A DNA stretch of 64,000 nucleotides from Bremia lactucae (Eukaryota > Oomycota > Peronosporomycetes > Peronosporales > Peronosporaceae), in the NCBI RefSeq assembly GCF_004359215.1, contig NC_090628.1, positions 349,084 to 413,083 on the forward strand, read 5' to 3'. Of this stretch, positions 32,641-43,594 are shown piece after piece; within the stretch, counting starts at the first letter, position 1; every line of letters starts with the position of its first letter. The notes below the pieces were generated by a model. It searched no databases, was not told the origin of the DNA, and saw nothing but the letters and a program-made list of their open reading frames with translations. The translations under genes and the position numbers were made by a program.

Positions 32641-33824
32641 ACCCTAATAAAACTAATGCAGACCGTGCACCACATCTATATATGCTGGTTGACACGTGTA
32701 TCTTACAATAACTAAAATGGTATCACTTACATAAGTAAAGAGAAAAAAGTATCTCTAAGAGTGTGCCACACCTCCTTTAAGGCTAACATTTCTAGTTTTT
32801 CCATTACAGCTGACGTTGGATGCTTTATGGGCTATTAAGTGGTGCTATGACATTGTATGCATTGGTTTATGAAACTATCTCGATTCAATAGTGTGAATAG
32901 TCTAGCCGAGGATGGCCTGATTGACCTTATAAAAGCACGAAGACATTAACACGTACGAATTGTTAATAGCGACAGACATTTTCAGCCAATATGTTCAACT
33001 AAATGCGAAGTAAATTTAAATTTTATGCAAGCCAATCAGCAGTTTGCTAATATTGACATATTCGTCACTTGTGGAGAAGAGGACCAATTTCTGGCATGTT
33101 CGAGTAAATTGGAGTAAGATCGAAGCTATGCTGGAAGGCTCGATTTCTTAGCTTCATACGAATGGCTGTACAAATTTTTTGCAACACTAGGCGTTGATGA
33201 TGATATCTGTGATCTGTAAATGCAAACTGGCCCCAAAAAACCTAAGTTATTGAGAATACGAAAAGTTTCACGTGATCACAAATTAAATACTTTCTGAATA
33301 TACAAAACGGTGACAACGCGTGGACCGTTGGCTTAGATTTTACGAAGAACAAAATTTAAATTCAGCATCAATCATAAACGGCATTTTTCGCGTTTAATTA
33401 ATAATGGCATTATTCGTCAATAATTCCAATCGAATCTAAACATTCGATCGTGACTGCGGTCATATGTGATATTGACGACAGTCAATATATTAACTCTTTC
33501 GGCAGAGTAAGATAAGTCCGTCTGTTTGTACGGCGTAACGAGAAAGGACTCGATTGGACAATTGTTTAAAATATGGTGTGACCAAGTAGTTACTCGTGTG
33601 TAAATGTTCGGTAGAAACTTTCCGAAAAGGCAATGACGTCCACCTCATCATTCACTTCAGTAGCCTTACAATGTCGAGTTAAAGCAGTCGAAACCGTGGT
33701 TTCTACTTTTAATTTCAGCAGTCACTATAATTGCGTGTCCCATCACATGAATGAAATGATACATACTATTTCCTATAAGAGAGAAATTATATATATCAAT
33801 AAAATTTTGGAACCGGTATAAACA
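32641..33824. other. Unassigned AT-rich stretch
   Basis: No coding frame of weight on either strand and no strong match within the window. A few words near 33730-33800 (gtgtcccatcacatgaatg) recall LTR-F. It could be worn-out LTR or intergenic sequence. Confidence 0.35.
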
Positions 33825-34085
33825 CACAACCCTCTTGGTGTAGCCACATCCTTCCCGTCCGTATTGATTAAAAACTTCATATAAACTATTTTCACTGTAT
33901 CATCCAAAAATCAACAGTTATTCCTTTACAATCGTCGTTAGATCCTCTTTTGGACTATGGTTCCCCACTAAAATTACATTAAGGAATCGCTATTGCCACA
34001 CACCCTAATTTCTACATTAGAGTAGTGTAATGGGTGTGATTGCCCCTGAGCTCATCAGAAACCGTGTTTTCGCTATGCGATGTTA
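33825..34085 (+). repeat. Repeat R, partial copy cut by LTR-B
   Basis: gtagccacatccttcccgtc through gtgattgcccctgagctcat to gcgatgtta follows R. It stops at the LTR-B border, inside the word that continues gatgttatatgtacc in other R copies. Confidence 0.65.
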
Positions 34086-34638
34086 TGTGGGCGGGCACGT
34101 CATAATGCGGCCTCGCTCTTCTTAGACACACACCCTAGCACAGCGAGGAAGCGGTTAAACCTGCTTCTCTTGCGTGCAGTGAGGTAGTTGTGGTGGGCGC
34201 GCAAGCGACCTCACCCAACACACTAAGAACTCTGGTAAAGTGTCGTCACGGGAGCGGTAATCCGTCTCCTCGTGCGCACTTACCAAGTAGGTAGTAATTT
34301 TCAGACTGATTTATATTTAATAGAATTAAATACAAATACCTATTTTTACCAATTAAAATGATATCTCTATAGATATCATTTAATATGTATTGCGAGCGTA
34401 TCTTTATAGATACCTCGCGTAACTGATGACGCTAGCCGTCATCATGGATGACGCTGGGCGTCATCCCTCCTAATGTGAATGCACCCATGTGCATCACATC
34501 CACAAGGGTTGGTCACAAATGTGCACCACACCCGAGTGTTGGGTCTAATTACTATTATTTAGTAATTGACCATCCCCTTAAGTACTAAATGTACTTAATG
34601 GGGACTGTGTAACATTAGGGCAACTCTAGCCCGTTACA
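34086..34638 (-). repeat. Solo LTR-B, full length
   Basis: The minus strand starts TGTAACGGGC (34638) and ends GCCCGCCCACA (34086), 553 bp. No B internal sequence lies on either side, so it is a solo LTR or a recombination product. The left flank is R and the right flank is element A sequence. The six bases tgtacc just after it continue R, so the R/A junction lies at about 34641, with accatcagtac shared. Confidence 0.8.
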
Positions 34639-34640
34639 TG

Positions 34641-35263
34641 TACCATCAGTACGCGGTTTCTTCCGAGGACGGATCTGACCACCCTTTTCAAGAATCCCGA
34701 AAAGATTCTTGTGGTCACGAACCAGATTCTCATGCTGAATCTGTAGATTTTCATGTCGGGTCCGAAGATCCTGGAAACCGCGATGAGCGGAAGACAGCTC
34801 ATCATGAAGAGCGTGATAATTCCGTTCGTACTCCAACACGGAGAACACACTCTTCGAACGGTCTTTCAACCGTTCGATATGATGAGCCTGCGCCTTCTGC
34901 TCGCTTAACCCGGTCGTAATCAAGTCTTTCCTCCAAATCATGGAGGAAGCGATCGAGTTTGATGATCTTCGACTCTAAATCCGATACATGGGTCAAATTT
35001 AATTTTCTCTACTCCGCCATAACCATTGGTTGATTTCCACGGTGGTCAACGTTTCCTTGTGAAACGTATCCAAAACCACCGTGATGTAAAAGGGTCAGCG
35101 AACGAGTTATCTTGTTCGCTGGCGCGGTTATCCACCTTCACATGACGGCTGGGAGCCTCGTTCCCAGCTGATTATTGACGTTGAGGGCCTCGTCCGTCAG
35201 TATGAGGAGACCCATTCAATGGAACAGAAGGTTCAATGGGACACGCGCCCCTGGCGCCTGTAA
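34641..35263 (+). pseudogene. Element A pol C-terminus, second right-arm copy
   Basis: Nearly identical to 26190-26804, covering the Ser/Asp/His-rich tail after HPTFYVGRLRP and the chromodomain (YLVRWRGYPP near 35115; stop TAA 35261-35263). It is one of two copies of the same 1.05-kb segment in the right arm. Confidence 0.75.
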
Positions 35264-36293
35264 ATCGATTGCAAAACGTCAATCGCATCGCGCATCTCGA
35301 TAGAGGTGCGAGCCATTCCCCAGGGCGAAGAAAGGATATAGACATTCCTTTTTACTCGCTTCGTGATGTCAACTCAACACGGACAGTGATCAACCCACGT
35401 GAGGCATGGAAGTCCTGCCTCACGTGACAACCGATGCAATTGTACCTTGCACCGGTTGGAGTTCGCTTATCAAACTTAACGCGCATAGCGTTAAGTCTTC
35501 GAAGCCAGGCTTCTCGTCCAATGTCTTTGACATTGCGAATAAACGCGCTCTAGGATTGCATCAGCGAGACTTTATCTCGCTTGTTGTTGCCACTATACTA
35601 TCAATGCTTAAAAAATCATCGAGATTAAAATCTTCCTCAGCGCGAAAGTTCTTTGCGCTGGGATCAAAGCCATGTAGCTTTGTCGCAATAAATAAGAGAA
35701 ATTTATTGTGAGGAGTAGTCTCTCCAGAACTGCTATTGATTGGCTGTTCGGGAAAAATCCACGGCTTCTTCTCAGGGGCAAGACGAGGCATTTCAGTGTC
35801 TACGATCTTCTGAGTGGTACACACTGAAGCAAATCAAGGAATTCAAAAAAAAAAATATTGGGACCACAAAAACTTTTATTACGATGGCTTACGCCATCGT
35901 CATCACCACGCACAGAAACACATTCGGGTGACGGCACGGGAGACGGTGCTGGCGATGAGGAATCATCCTCATCGTCGGAACCGAACATGCTGTAGCGAAT
36001 GCTACCAGCACGTCTACTCGAATGAGCCCCTCATTCGAAGGCTCATAGTCAGCCGCCTGATGATGATCAGGCGACTGTTCTGTTCTCTTCGAGTCGGCCA
36101 TTTCGTCCGACTCGCATTCGTAGTCGACCTCCAAAGAGGGGTCGCATTCACGTGGTGCCTCACCACGTGACCCGCAAAATTTAAAGTTGCGCCAGAAGAT
36201 GACACTAGGCAGACGGAACGTCTGCCGCAAGAGACAATAATGCGTCGCCCGCGGCTGCATGAACCGCAGCGGAAGGTGCAGCACTATTTGCAT
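35264..36293 (-). pseudogene. Antisense ORF of element A, second right-arm copy
   Basis: The mirror of 6460-7560. Reading opposite to pol: an Ala/Arg-rich start at about 36293, the acidic DPSLEVDYECESDEMADS block near 36140, MFGSDDEDDSSSPAPSPVPS at 35988-35930 in clean frame (the left copy has an extra G here), then past a poly-T frameshift PRLAPEKKPWIFPEQPIN at about 35785-35730, ending SEIKSR at 35561. The product is unknown. Confidence 0.45.
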
Positions 36294-36414
36294 ACCGCAT
36301 GAACTTCTAAACCATGCGATAGAATTAAAAAATGATGGTTCAGACCAATCAACATCGTTTTTAATAAAGTGGTCTTATAGTGACCACTCTTCTCAATGAC
36401 AGTCAGAGTGGTTG

Positions 36415-36433
36415 TCGCTTAAGGGAGAAATGA
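36415..36433 (+). promoter_or_regulatory. Polypurine tract of element A (right)
   Basis: taagggagaaatga directly before the LTR start TGTAACGGGG, in line with plus orientation of element A on this side. Confidence 0.65.
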
Positions 36434-36874
36434 TGTAACGGGGTGTATCGTTACATAAAATTACCACTTATAGGTAGTTTGTGAATATATTATCTAAAAG
36501 GTTGATTATTTTTGGATAATATTACTTTACATGGTAATAATCTAAAGCTTATCCATTGGTAGATATAGACCATTATATCTACTTTCTCCGCGGTCCAGTC
36601 AACGCTGGACGCGCGCAAAGAGAAAGACACATAAGACTTCACTACATGTGCTGTACTAGTTTATAATTGAGTTAGTATTAATAAGATAAAAAAAGAAGAA
36701 CATAATAAATTTTAAATACTGTTTACTTTTAACATTCTTTAAAGCAAGTTTCTTAGAAAGTGTCTTCCTCTGCACGTAATAGTGTACGTGAAGTGACGTG
36801 AGGCACCACTTGCACTGAGGCAGTGCGAAGTGGACTTGAACTGAAGCAGTACAAGTCAGTAGTGCCCCGTTACA
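36434..36874 (+). repeat. LTR-A, 3' LTR of element A (right)
   Basis: 441 bp, from TGTAACGGGGTG to GCCCCGTTACA, mirror of 5947-6385. Inserted in an older LTR-A of opposite orientation (36875-37021). Confidence 0.85.
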
Positions 36875-37021
36875 GCGGAGCAAGTCAATATAATGGTCTA
36901 TATCTACCAGTAAATAAGCTTTCCGAATATCACTATGTAAAGTAATATTCGCCAAATATTTTGTTAATATATTAATAAACAACCTTTAAGTGTTAATTTC
37001 ATGTAGATACACCCCGTTACA
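36875..37021 (-). repeat. Truncated older LTR-A
   Basis: The minus strand starts TGTAACGGGGTG at 37021 and runs through U3 until cut by the younger LTR at 36875. This is a clear LTR-into-LTR event. Confidence 0.75.
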
Positions 37022-37726
37022 AAAGCTGCCTAAAGCCGTGGCAGCAGCCGTAGATGTGGACAAGTATGATTTTACAAGATGGTATCATTGAACCTAATTG
37101 AATTCTGCTTTTCACAGAGAAGGAAAGAAGGATGACAACGAAACGACCGCAAAACAGCCAGATTGCGCGGATTGCTGGCATGTAAGTTGACTTGAGCTTC
37201 TGCACTAGGTATACTGCTACTCCTCGTATAAGGCTGCTGAGAGTGCCTCGGATATGTAGCCCGATTTGTGTTGAGATGTACAAATTTGCAATAAAAATGG
37301 GCGGTTCTTAATCTGCTGTCGATTGTAAAACGTGTTTGCTTCAAATGTAATAATGGTCCGATCAGATAATTCTCGATGGAATGTTGTGCTTGCCTTTGTA
37401 GTTATTAGATGTGTGAGTGGATGTAATTGTGACGCTTAGAATCAGATTATCTGCCCTCAATTATATAATGTGAACATGGAGGTAAGATCAGATATAACCA
37501 TTGGTATTACTAAGTAGCGGAGTTGGCAAAGTTGTAATCATTCTGTGGCCGTAGTAGTTTTATATGTGACCAGGGTATTAATGCAACATGCCGTCACCCG
37601 CCGAGGACCAGAGCATCCGAATTTTTCCAACACGCACACGAAAACGTCCGACCTGTCGTGCCTCGAGAACGGGGCTCTCCGAGAAGGTGGGATTCCTAAC
37701 TTAATTAGTGCCGAAAGTATCGGTTT
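37022..37726. other. Non-TE spacer, mirror of 5142-5840
   Basis: Contains the same exon-like island (about 37112-37190, minus coordinates reversed) and the signal-like ORF (37545-37726, plus) cut by LTR-B. Divergence from the left copy is higher here than in the pol region. In this copy the start codon of the signal-like ORF is lost by a small deletion. Confidence 0.4.
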
Positions 37727-38262
37727 TGTAACGGGCTAAAGTCGCCCTAATGTTACACAATCCCCGTTAAGAATACTTGGTTTACGTAATAGAATGGTCA
37801 ATTACTTAAATAAAGTAATTAGACCCCTCACTCGGATGTGATTTACACTTGTGACCAACCCTTGTGTATGTGAAGCACATAGGTGCATTCACATTAGGAG
37901 GGGTGACAGCTAGCGTCATCCGTTACGCGAGGTATCTAGAAAGATACGCTCGCAATACATATTAGTGTTATCTACGGATTTGACATTTCTGATTGGTAAA
38001 TATAAGGTATTTATATTTATTGCGATTAAATATAAATTAGTCTAAAAATTACTTTTTACTTGGTCAGTGCGCACGTGGAGCCGATTTACCGCTCTCGTGA
38101 CGACACTTTACTAGAGTACTTAGTGCGTTGGGTATAGTCGCTAAGGCGTCCACCACAACTACCTCACTGCACGCAAAAGAAATTGGTCTTACCGCTTCCT
38201 TGCTGTGCTAGCGTGTATGTATAAGTAGAGCGTCGCCGCATTAAAGACGTGCTCGCCTACTC
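37727..38262 (+). repeat. LTR-B (right arm)
   Basis: Starts TGTAACGGGCTAAAG and ends near ...CTCGCCTAC, mirror of 4605-5141. Followed by a primer-binding-site-like ttaatagcactt. Confidence 0.75.
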
Positions 38263-38405
38263 TTAATAGCACTTAAAATCCTTCCGACAACCCGCATCTC
38301 TGTGTGTGAATGACCATTTCCCCCACCTCTCCGAACATCATCGCGTGGCGGCAGGGCACTTGGCGTGGGACTTGGTGAACAAGGCCTTGGAAGGCTCTTG
38401 GGCAG
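38263..38405 (+). pseudogene. Start of gag, mirror of B1
   Basis: Sequence parallel to 4440-4600 reversed. Frames give PHLSEHHRVAAGHLAWDLVN, matching the B1 Gag N-terminus. It breaks off near 38405. Confidence 0.55.
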
Positions 38406-38439
38406 TTAGACAGGTTCACATAGTTGTACGCCCTTGCAC

Positions 38440-38930
38440 ATAGTTTTTGGGGGTGGACGTCTAGCGTCATCTGTGAGTTGAGGTATTTGGAGCAAAACTC
38501 TCGTCATGTCGATGCACATCCACAGAGATGGCATCGAATCATTGGATTTAAAGATTAATGTTTAATTCTATTCAATGTAAATCAGTCTTAAGCTAACTTC
38601 CTAGTACACAGTGTGCACGAGAAGACGGGCAACCCTATCCTTGATGTCACTTTACCCGAATGGCACTTTTAAACGAATCAATTGACCTCCCCATTAAGTG
38701 TACTTAAAATGTGTAACGGAGTGTCCCGTTACATAAATATTAAATCTATAAAAGGAATAGTAAGTATTATCTACTATATAAGGAAATTTTATGAAGTAAG
38801 AAATTGTTATCGTTTATTCATCTCATGCTTTACATTCCCAATAATTACCAACTTCGGTAAAAAATACTGAAGCAACACTATAATAATTCTGTTGATTGTT
38901 TGATTCAAGTTTGAATCAACCCCGTAAGAA
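38440..38930. repeat. Cluster of LTR fragments (B-like and F)
   Basis: 38446-38640 (gacgtctagcgtcatct, gcacatccacagagatggca) resembles the B-like LTR at 60050-60240 in plus orientation. 38677-38735 resembles the start of LTR-B reversed. From about 38717 (TGTAACGGAGTGTCCCGTTA) to 38925 (gaatcaaccccgt) there is an F-like LTR in plus orientation. Confidence 0.5.
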
Positions 38931-38933
38931 TGT

Positions 38934-40394
38934 CTATTCACGGCTCAGATGCCCACTCGATGGTGCATCGAGGAGCTCGTGAGGGATCATCAGCTTGAGA
39001 TCTGTGTCATGAGGCACATTAATTCTTAGGGGATCACAATGTGACAGCTGATACCATAAAAGCCCATCGCTGTAGCTAAAGCGATTTAGCTTAGCTTTCA
39101 GGTGCGACGGAAGGGAAACCTTTCGTCCACCGAAGTAATTCAACAGCAGACGACAGTGGTCGTCCTGCCTGTAGCCCTCTTTTATCTTAGAGGCCAATAA
39201 GCTCGTCACGTGGTATGCCTTCATGGCTGCCAACGTTGACGGCTTGAAGTTGTGCTTTAGTACTAGACACACTTTCCTAAGGTCTTACCTCGAAGTCTGG
39301 TCTGCGCGATAAATCGTCAGCCAAGACATTTGACTTACTCGGCTTGTATTCAGCTTTGAAATTAAATTCAGACAAGAGTGTAAGCCATCTTGCCATTCCA
39401 GGCGAGAGGTGCGGTGATATTATTGCGGTCCGCAGTGATGCGTGATCCGGATAAACCACAAATGGTTCGGTGCCCAATAGGTCACAAGAAACTTGACAAG
39501 AGCATACCTTATTGAAAATAGATCTTTGTCATGAACGGGGTAATTCAGTTCCGTGGCTATTGATAGCCGGGACTGATAAGAGATGACGCGGTCAACGCCG
39601 TCGTCATCCTTCTGCATGAGTGCGCTGCCGATTGCAAAATAACTTTCATCACAGACGACGCTTAAGGGCTAATCCGCGTCTGGCAATGCCAAGACCGGCA
39701 CCTCTACAAGAGATTGCTTCACTGATGTGAACGCAACATCTTGTTGTTTCAATCAAGCCCATTCTGCGTCCTTTTAAAGGAGGTCAGATAAAAGTTTAGT
39801 TTGCTCCGCATAATTCTTGCTATACTTATGCAAGTAATTAGCGAGCCCTAGGAATTGGCGCAAATCCTTCACATGCCGTGGGATTGGCCATTCCTTTACT
39901 GATTTTACCTTGTCTGGGTCTGCTCGTACACCATGTGTACCAACGATGCAGCCCAGTACAGGTATCTCAGGGACCCCTATGACGCACTTTTGCAAGTTGA
40001 CGTACAATTGGGCGTCCTTTAAAGTCTGCAACACAGCGTCTAAATGACGCTTGTGCGACTCTATTGCGCTCAGCCCGTTCTCGGCCCTACTATGCACGAA
40101 TACATCGTCAAAGTAATGAGGCGCGTAGGCACGGTGCTGACGCATCACGTGAGCCACCACTCGGTTGAATGTCGCTGGTGCGTTTTTCAAACCTTGGGGC
40201 ATCACAAGCCACTCCCAAAGCATACCGCTTGGGGTGCTTACTGCTGTGAACAAAAAATCGTGTACACGCATGAGGATACGATGAGATCCATCCGTCAGAT
40301 CCATTGACGAAAAGATGGTACTCTTTGACAGTCCGTCAATGATAACTTTCTTTCCTGGAATCGGCGATTGAGACGGATCCCTTGCAGCGTTCAA
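38934..40394 (-). pseudogene. Chimeric gypsy pol: RT to integrase zinc domain
   Basis: The minus strand from 40394 has 206 open RT codons. It begins with an E-type segment (TIFSSMDLTDG, 40330-40290). From about 40235 it continues as B-type sequence nearly identical to 45290-45750, with WLVMPQGL, catalytic HYFDDVFVHS (about 40110) and LRQFLGLANYLHKY (39855). After frameshifts come the RNase H block (39617-39420), ADDLSRRPDFE near 39300 and the integrase zinc-domain start HELLDAPSSGHLSRE at 38980-38934. The integrase core is absent. Confidence 0.75.
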
Positions 40395-41560
40395 TTAATA
40401 TTGATCACATACACAATCCGCCACCCTCCTATTGATTTATAACCATAGAAGGTCAGGGAGCTATGTGAGAAGGCTGACTCCCTCACATGGCCCGCTGTTA
40501 AGCGATCGGCAAAGAATTTTTTTTTTTTTTCGATCGCTAATACATGTTCACGAGGCAGTGGTAACTGCTTTATGACACAGTATTCCGAACTTGGTCCAGG
40601 TCGATTTAATGTCGAGTGCATTTATCCTTAGGCAACTCGCACGGGACGGATTCAGGAAACACATTCTTGAATTCGAATCAAATTCTTATAAAAAGGGTTT
40701 GTCTACAAGAAACTTCAGGATTGGAACGTAAGACGTTCCATGCGAGTCTTCTCATCAGGGACACCTTCGTCCATCGATGAGCTGCTGAGAATCCAGAAAA
40801 TACTAGTGCCGACCGAATATCGGCCAGGTAGTTATCATCTGTGACAAGTACGCAGATCTGCTTGACTTTGCCACTATGAAGATCACGCAAGAACTGTTTC
40901 GGTTCTAGCGTTGGCAATTGATTTAATTGGGAAGTTAACTTCGGAGGCGCTATCAGATCAAGTGTATATTCGCCTACACTTGATCCGTTGTTTAATAAAA
41001 CATTAAATGTTTCAGTTCTCCTAATTTTAACTTATTCAAAAGGTGCCTGCGAACCATTGGTCACAGGTTTTTGGGGACTTATCCCCAAAGAATCTTGGGT
41101 AGTTCTTCCCTCAAGTTTTATTTGGGGAGTATACTCCCCAACTCTCTCTAGCTGTGGTGCGCAACCACAGCGAGATCCTCTACGATCGATTCTTCAGTCA
41201 ATCTAAAACTTTCGCACTGTCTCTTGCAGACAGGCGTTTCAATATTTTTGATGTTGCTTTCCAAGCAAGCATCTATCTTTCGTACCAGTCAAATTATTCG
41301 GGTGGTCGATCTTCGACGCTGCCTGTGCTTCTGCAAAGCCGTCGGGATCTAGCTCCACAGTGTAATCGGTATTCACAATGAGGTCTTGTGCAGTCGTGCA
41401 AACGACCGAACCACAAGTGAGGCCATCCCACTCACTCGTAGGATATCCACAAGCTTGTGGATGCTCCAGGTTCATCAGATGACCCCTGTTGAACGAGAGA
41501 TAGGCATCGTCACGGCCTGATGCTGCCAAATTATGCATGACTCGTACTTTCTGAGCCATG
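40391..41560 (-). pseudogene. Element E: protease tail, linker, RT N-terminus
   Basis: The minus strand has SEYCVIKQLPLPREHVLAI near 40580 and GGWRIVYVININ near 40400 (RT N-terminus), interrupted by a poly-Lys run from a T homopolymer at 40516-40529. Before that, LEPKQFLRDLHSGKVKQICV (40905-40850) and a 106-codon linker frame at 41559-41239. Several short hairpins occur here (41071-41088, 41122-41141, 41151-41171). It belongs to a lineage distinct from B. Confidence 0.6.
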
Positions 41561-41702
41561 GTGATTCAAGGATGACATCAAATTGTCATCCAAATCAAGT
41601 ACGGTGACATCATTTTTGCTGTTTCAGATATGCCTGTTGCTAGACGCACTGTCATCCTTGTTAGAGGAATATCGCGCTCAATAAATTTGAGTCTGCGATC
41701 TT

Positions 41703-42380
41703 CTAGCAGTTGGCGTATTTAGATTGTTCGACGCCCCACAAGTCATTTAATTTAAAAAACGACTGCCAATCCCGATCGACTAGGGACTTTAGTGGCAATT
41801 TTTTTGCCACCATTATTTTCAAGGTGATGAGGTTAACCTCATCACTCGAAGCAGTTACACACAATGACTGTGTGTCTGGAGCAACTTTCGTTAAGAGATT
41901 TGCAATTTTTTTTGAGGTAGCTGGATCAGTAGGGCGTTGCGCCCGTACTACGTCCGACCGTTTTTTTCTTACCATCCGCCTCGTCGTTGCGGTTTCGCAA
42001 CAGCGTCGAGTCCGCGTTCACCGCAGCTCCTAGCGGGAGGTCGCTCGTTTCACGCAGTGTTTTTAGGCACTGATTACACTCATAGTCGTCGTAACCCGTT
42101 TTTCCAACGATCATTTGCAACTTGAAGAGCGAGGATTCTCGCTCTCAACATGCGCGAGGTCCATAGGTTCCGAACATCCATTTTCTTGTTGTCTCGGAGA
42201 ACGATAAGCTCCAGAGTGGACGAAAGCCTGTTTAAAGCTGAAAACCTCATGTTCCGCTACAGAGATCGCTTGGTCTAGCGTCTCTAGTTCAAGCTGGATC
42301 AGGTGATTCTTGACAGGCCCGTCTGTAAGACCTCCAATAAACGCAGCTACATGTGTTTGTTCATCTATTGGATGATTCAC
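41703..42380 (-). pseudogene. Element E: gag C-terminus, knuckle and protease
   Basis: 42380-42111: Gag end with FIGGLTDGPVKNHLIQLELE and AISVAEHE, typical of oomycete gypsy Gag. 42120-41926: a ruined zinc knuckle (GKTGYDDYEC, with H changed to Y and the first Cys pair gone). 41975-41703: protease, where the active-site D-C/S-G-A is replaced by LVDRDWQS. Frames overlap because of frameshifts. The protease is inactive in this copy. Confidence 0.65.
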
Positions 42381-42399
42381 TATACAACTTACTAGGTAT

Positions 42400-42958
42400 C
42401 GTGTATGTTGGGCATCATTAGACGCTTCAAGATCAAAAGAGGAACTTTATTCCATTATTTAAATCTAAAAACGTTACCCTAGCTAAATAAAAATATCGGC
42501 CGCCAGATTTAAATCTGGTGGCTGCCACATTTGTTACCCATAATAAATGAAGTTTTAGTGGTTAACTATTATCAATCGAACAAAAGGCTATTTTAATCAT
42601 AAAGTAAAAGTGTACCACAGCAACGGTTCACCAACCGAAATGCGCCCCATTACCCCCCCCCCGCACCAGACTGTCGACACCGAGTAACAACATTCGCTTT
42701 ATTTCCTTTTTGAGGTTGGAATTCAAACAGCTAACCATTCGGTTGTGTTTTGCATTTCTTTCTCTGATGAAAACTAAGCGTGAGTCACAGACTCGTAGCG
42801 CCTTCATTAACGAAGGTGATAGTGGACTTTGAAAGTCACACTCCATCGGAGGATGGGGAATAGATAGGATCGTGGCTCCTACACGTCTCGTCCTGTGGAC
42901 GAATCTCTTTTCGGACCCCAAATCCGTTCCCAGAACGTGGTGCCGCGGATGTTTTAGC
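42400..42958 (+). repeat. Element D fragment: LTR tail, leader, gag start
   Basis: The plus strand follows 49240-49740: tail of LTR-D (gccgccagatttaaatctgg), a leader with gtgtaccacagcaacggttc, then gag starting about 42773 (MKTKRESQTRSAFINEGDSG). It is joined to B2 at about 42958 within the gag. Its left edge meets element E gag at about 42390. Confidence 0.6.
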
Positions 42959-43259
42959 TGCATGGCGCATATTAAGGCTCAAGTCTCGCGACTGACCTCG
43001 GATCTTTGCTATGTCCGAGCGAAGTCTCGTCAGGGTTATGAACGCCTGAAGACTCGCTTGGACCTTTTTGAGCGGATAATGCTGAGGGATCCGCGTTACT
43101 CGCGTGATGTCCCTCGCTCTCCGAGTCCTGTTCGTGGTGGGAGCCTCAGTCCAACAGCTTTTCGCCTTCACCGTCCCCCTCAACCGAACGACGCTCGACT
43201 CACAGTCGGCGTCACCATCGGTCTCCTTAGAGGGATGGGTACGTGACCTCATTTAAGTC

Positions 43260-43590
43260 TACATACCGTTTTAGATGACCTACGTAAAATACGGGGTGCG
43301 TCTTCATGTACGGGGGAAGGGTGAGCCTATATTTTTGTCTCCAACCTCTTCAACAACCGTAAAGGGCCCAATGAGACGCGGCAACAACTACGTAGTACTT
43401 CCAGGGAGTACAGAATATGCATTCTTAGGTAGGGTACCAGTACTTAGTAGTACTTTGTCCCACTCTAAAGCGTTCATTATTTTTGCGACCATTTCGCTCC
43501 ATACATTATTTATGCTTGTCCTGTGCGCTTGCCATCGCGTCACAGACTTTTCGTGTGATGACTAATCGATCATCCACAAAGCGTTAAGCC
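43260..43590 (-). pseudogene. B2 integrase C-terminal GPY/F region
   Basis: The minus strand reads pieces of RLIGPFTVVEEVGD followed by THPVFYVGHLKR at about 43310-43270, the module that follows the integrase core in gypsy elements. Frameshifted. The parallel in B3 is at 57950-58080. Confidence 0.6.
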
Positions 43591-43594
43591 TCGC

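Larger units (their letters stand above)
21465..38405 (-). repeat. Right arm of large inverted duplication
   Basis: The reverse complement of the left arm in order: R 21546-22640, LTR-F 22641-22893, partial element 22932-24150, A pol 24160-26804 and the antisense ORF to 27233. After the 27234-34638 interruption it resumes with A pol C-terminus, antisense ORF, LTR-A, spacer, LTR-B and gag start. The mirror match with the left arm stops near 38405, which corresponds to about 4440. Confidence 0.85.

Noticed and set aside
40516..40529. T homopolymer giving a poly-Lys run in the E RT frame
   Set aside because: Most likely a sequencing or replication slip in a dead element, not a biological feature.
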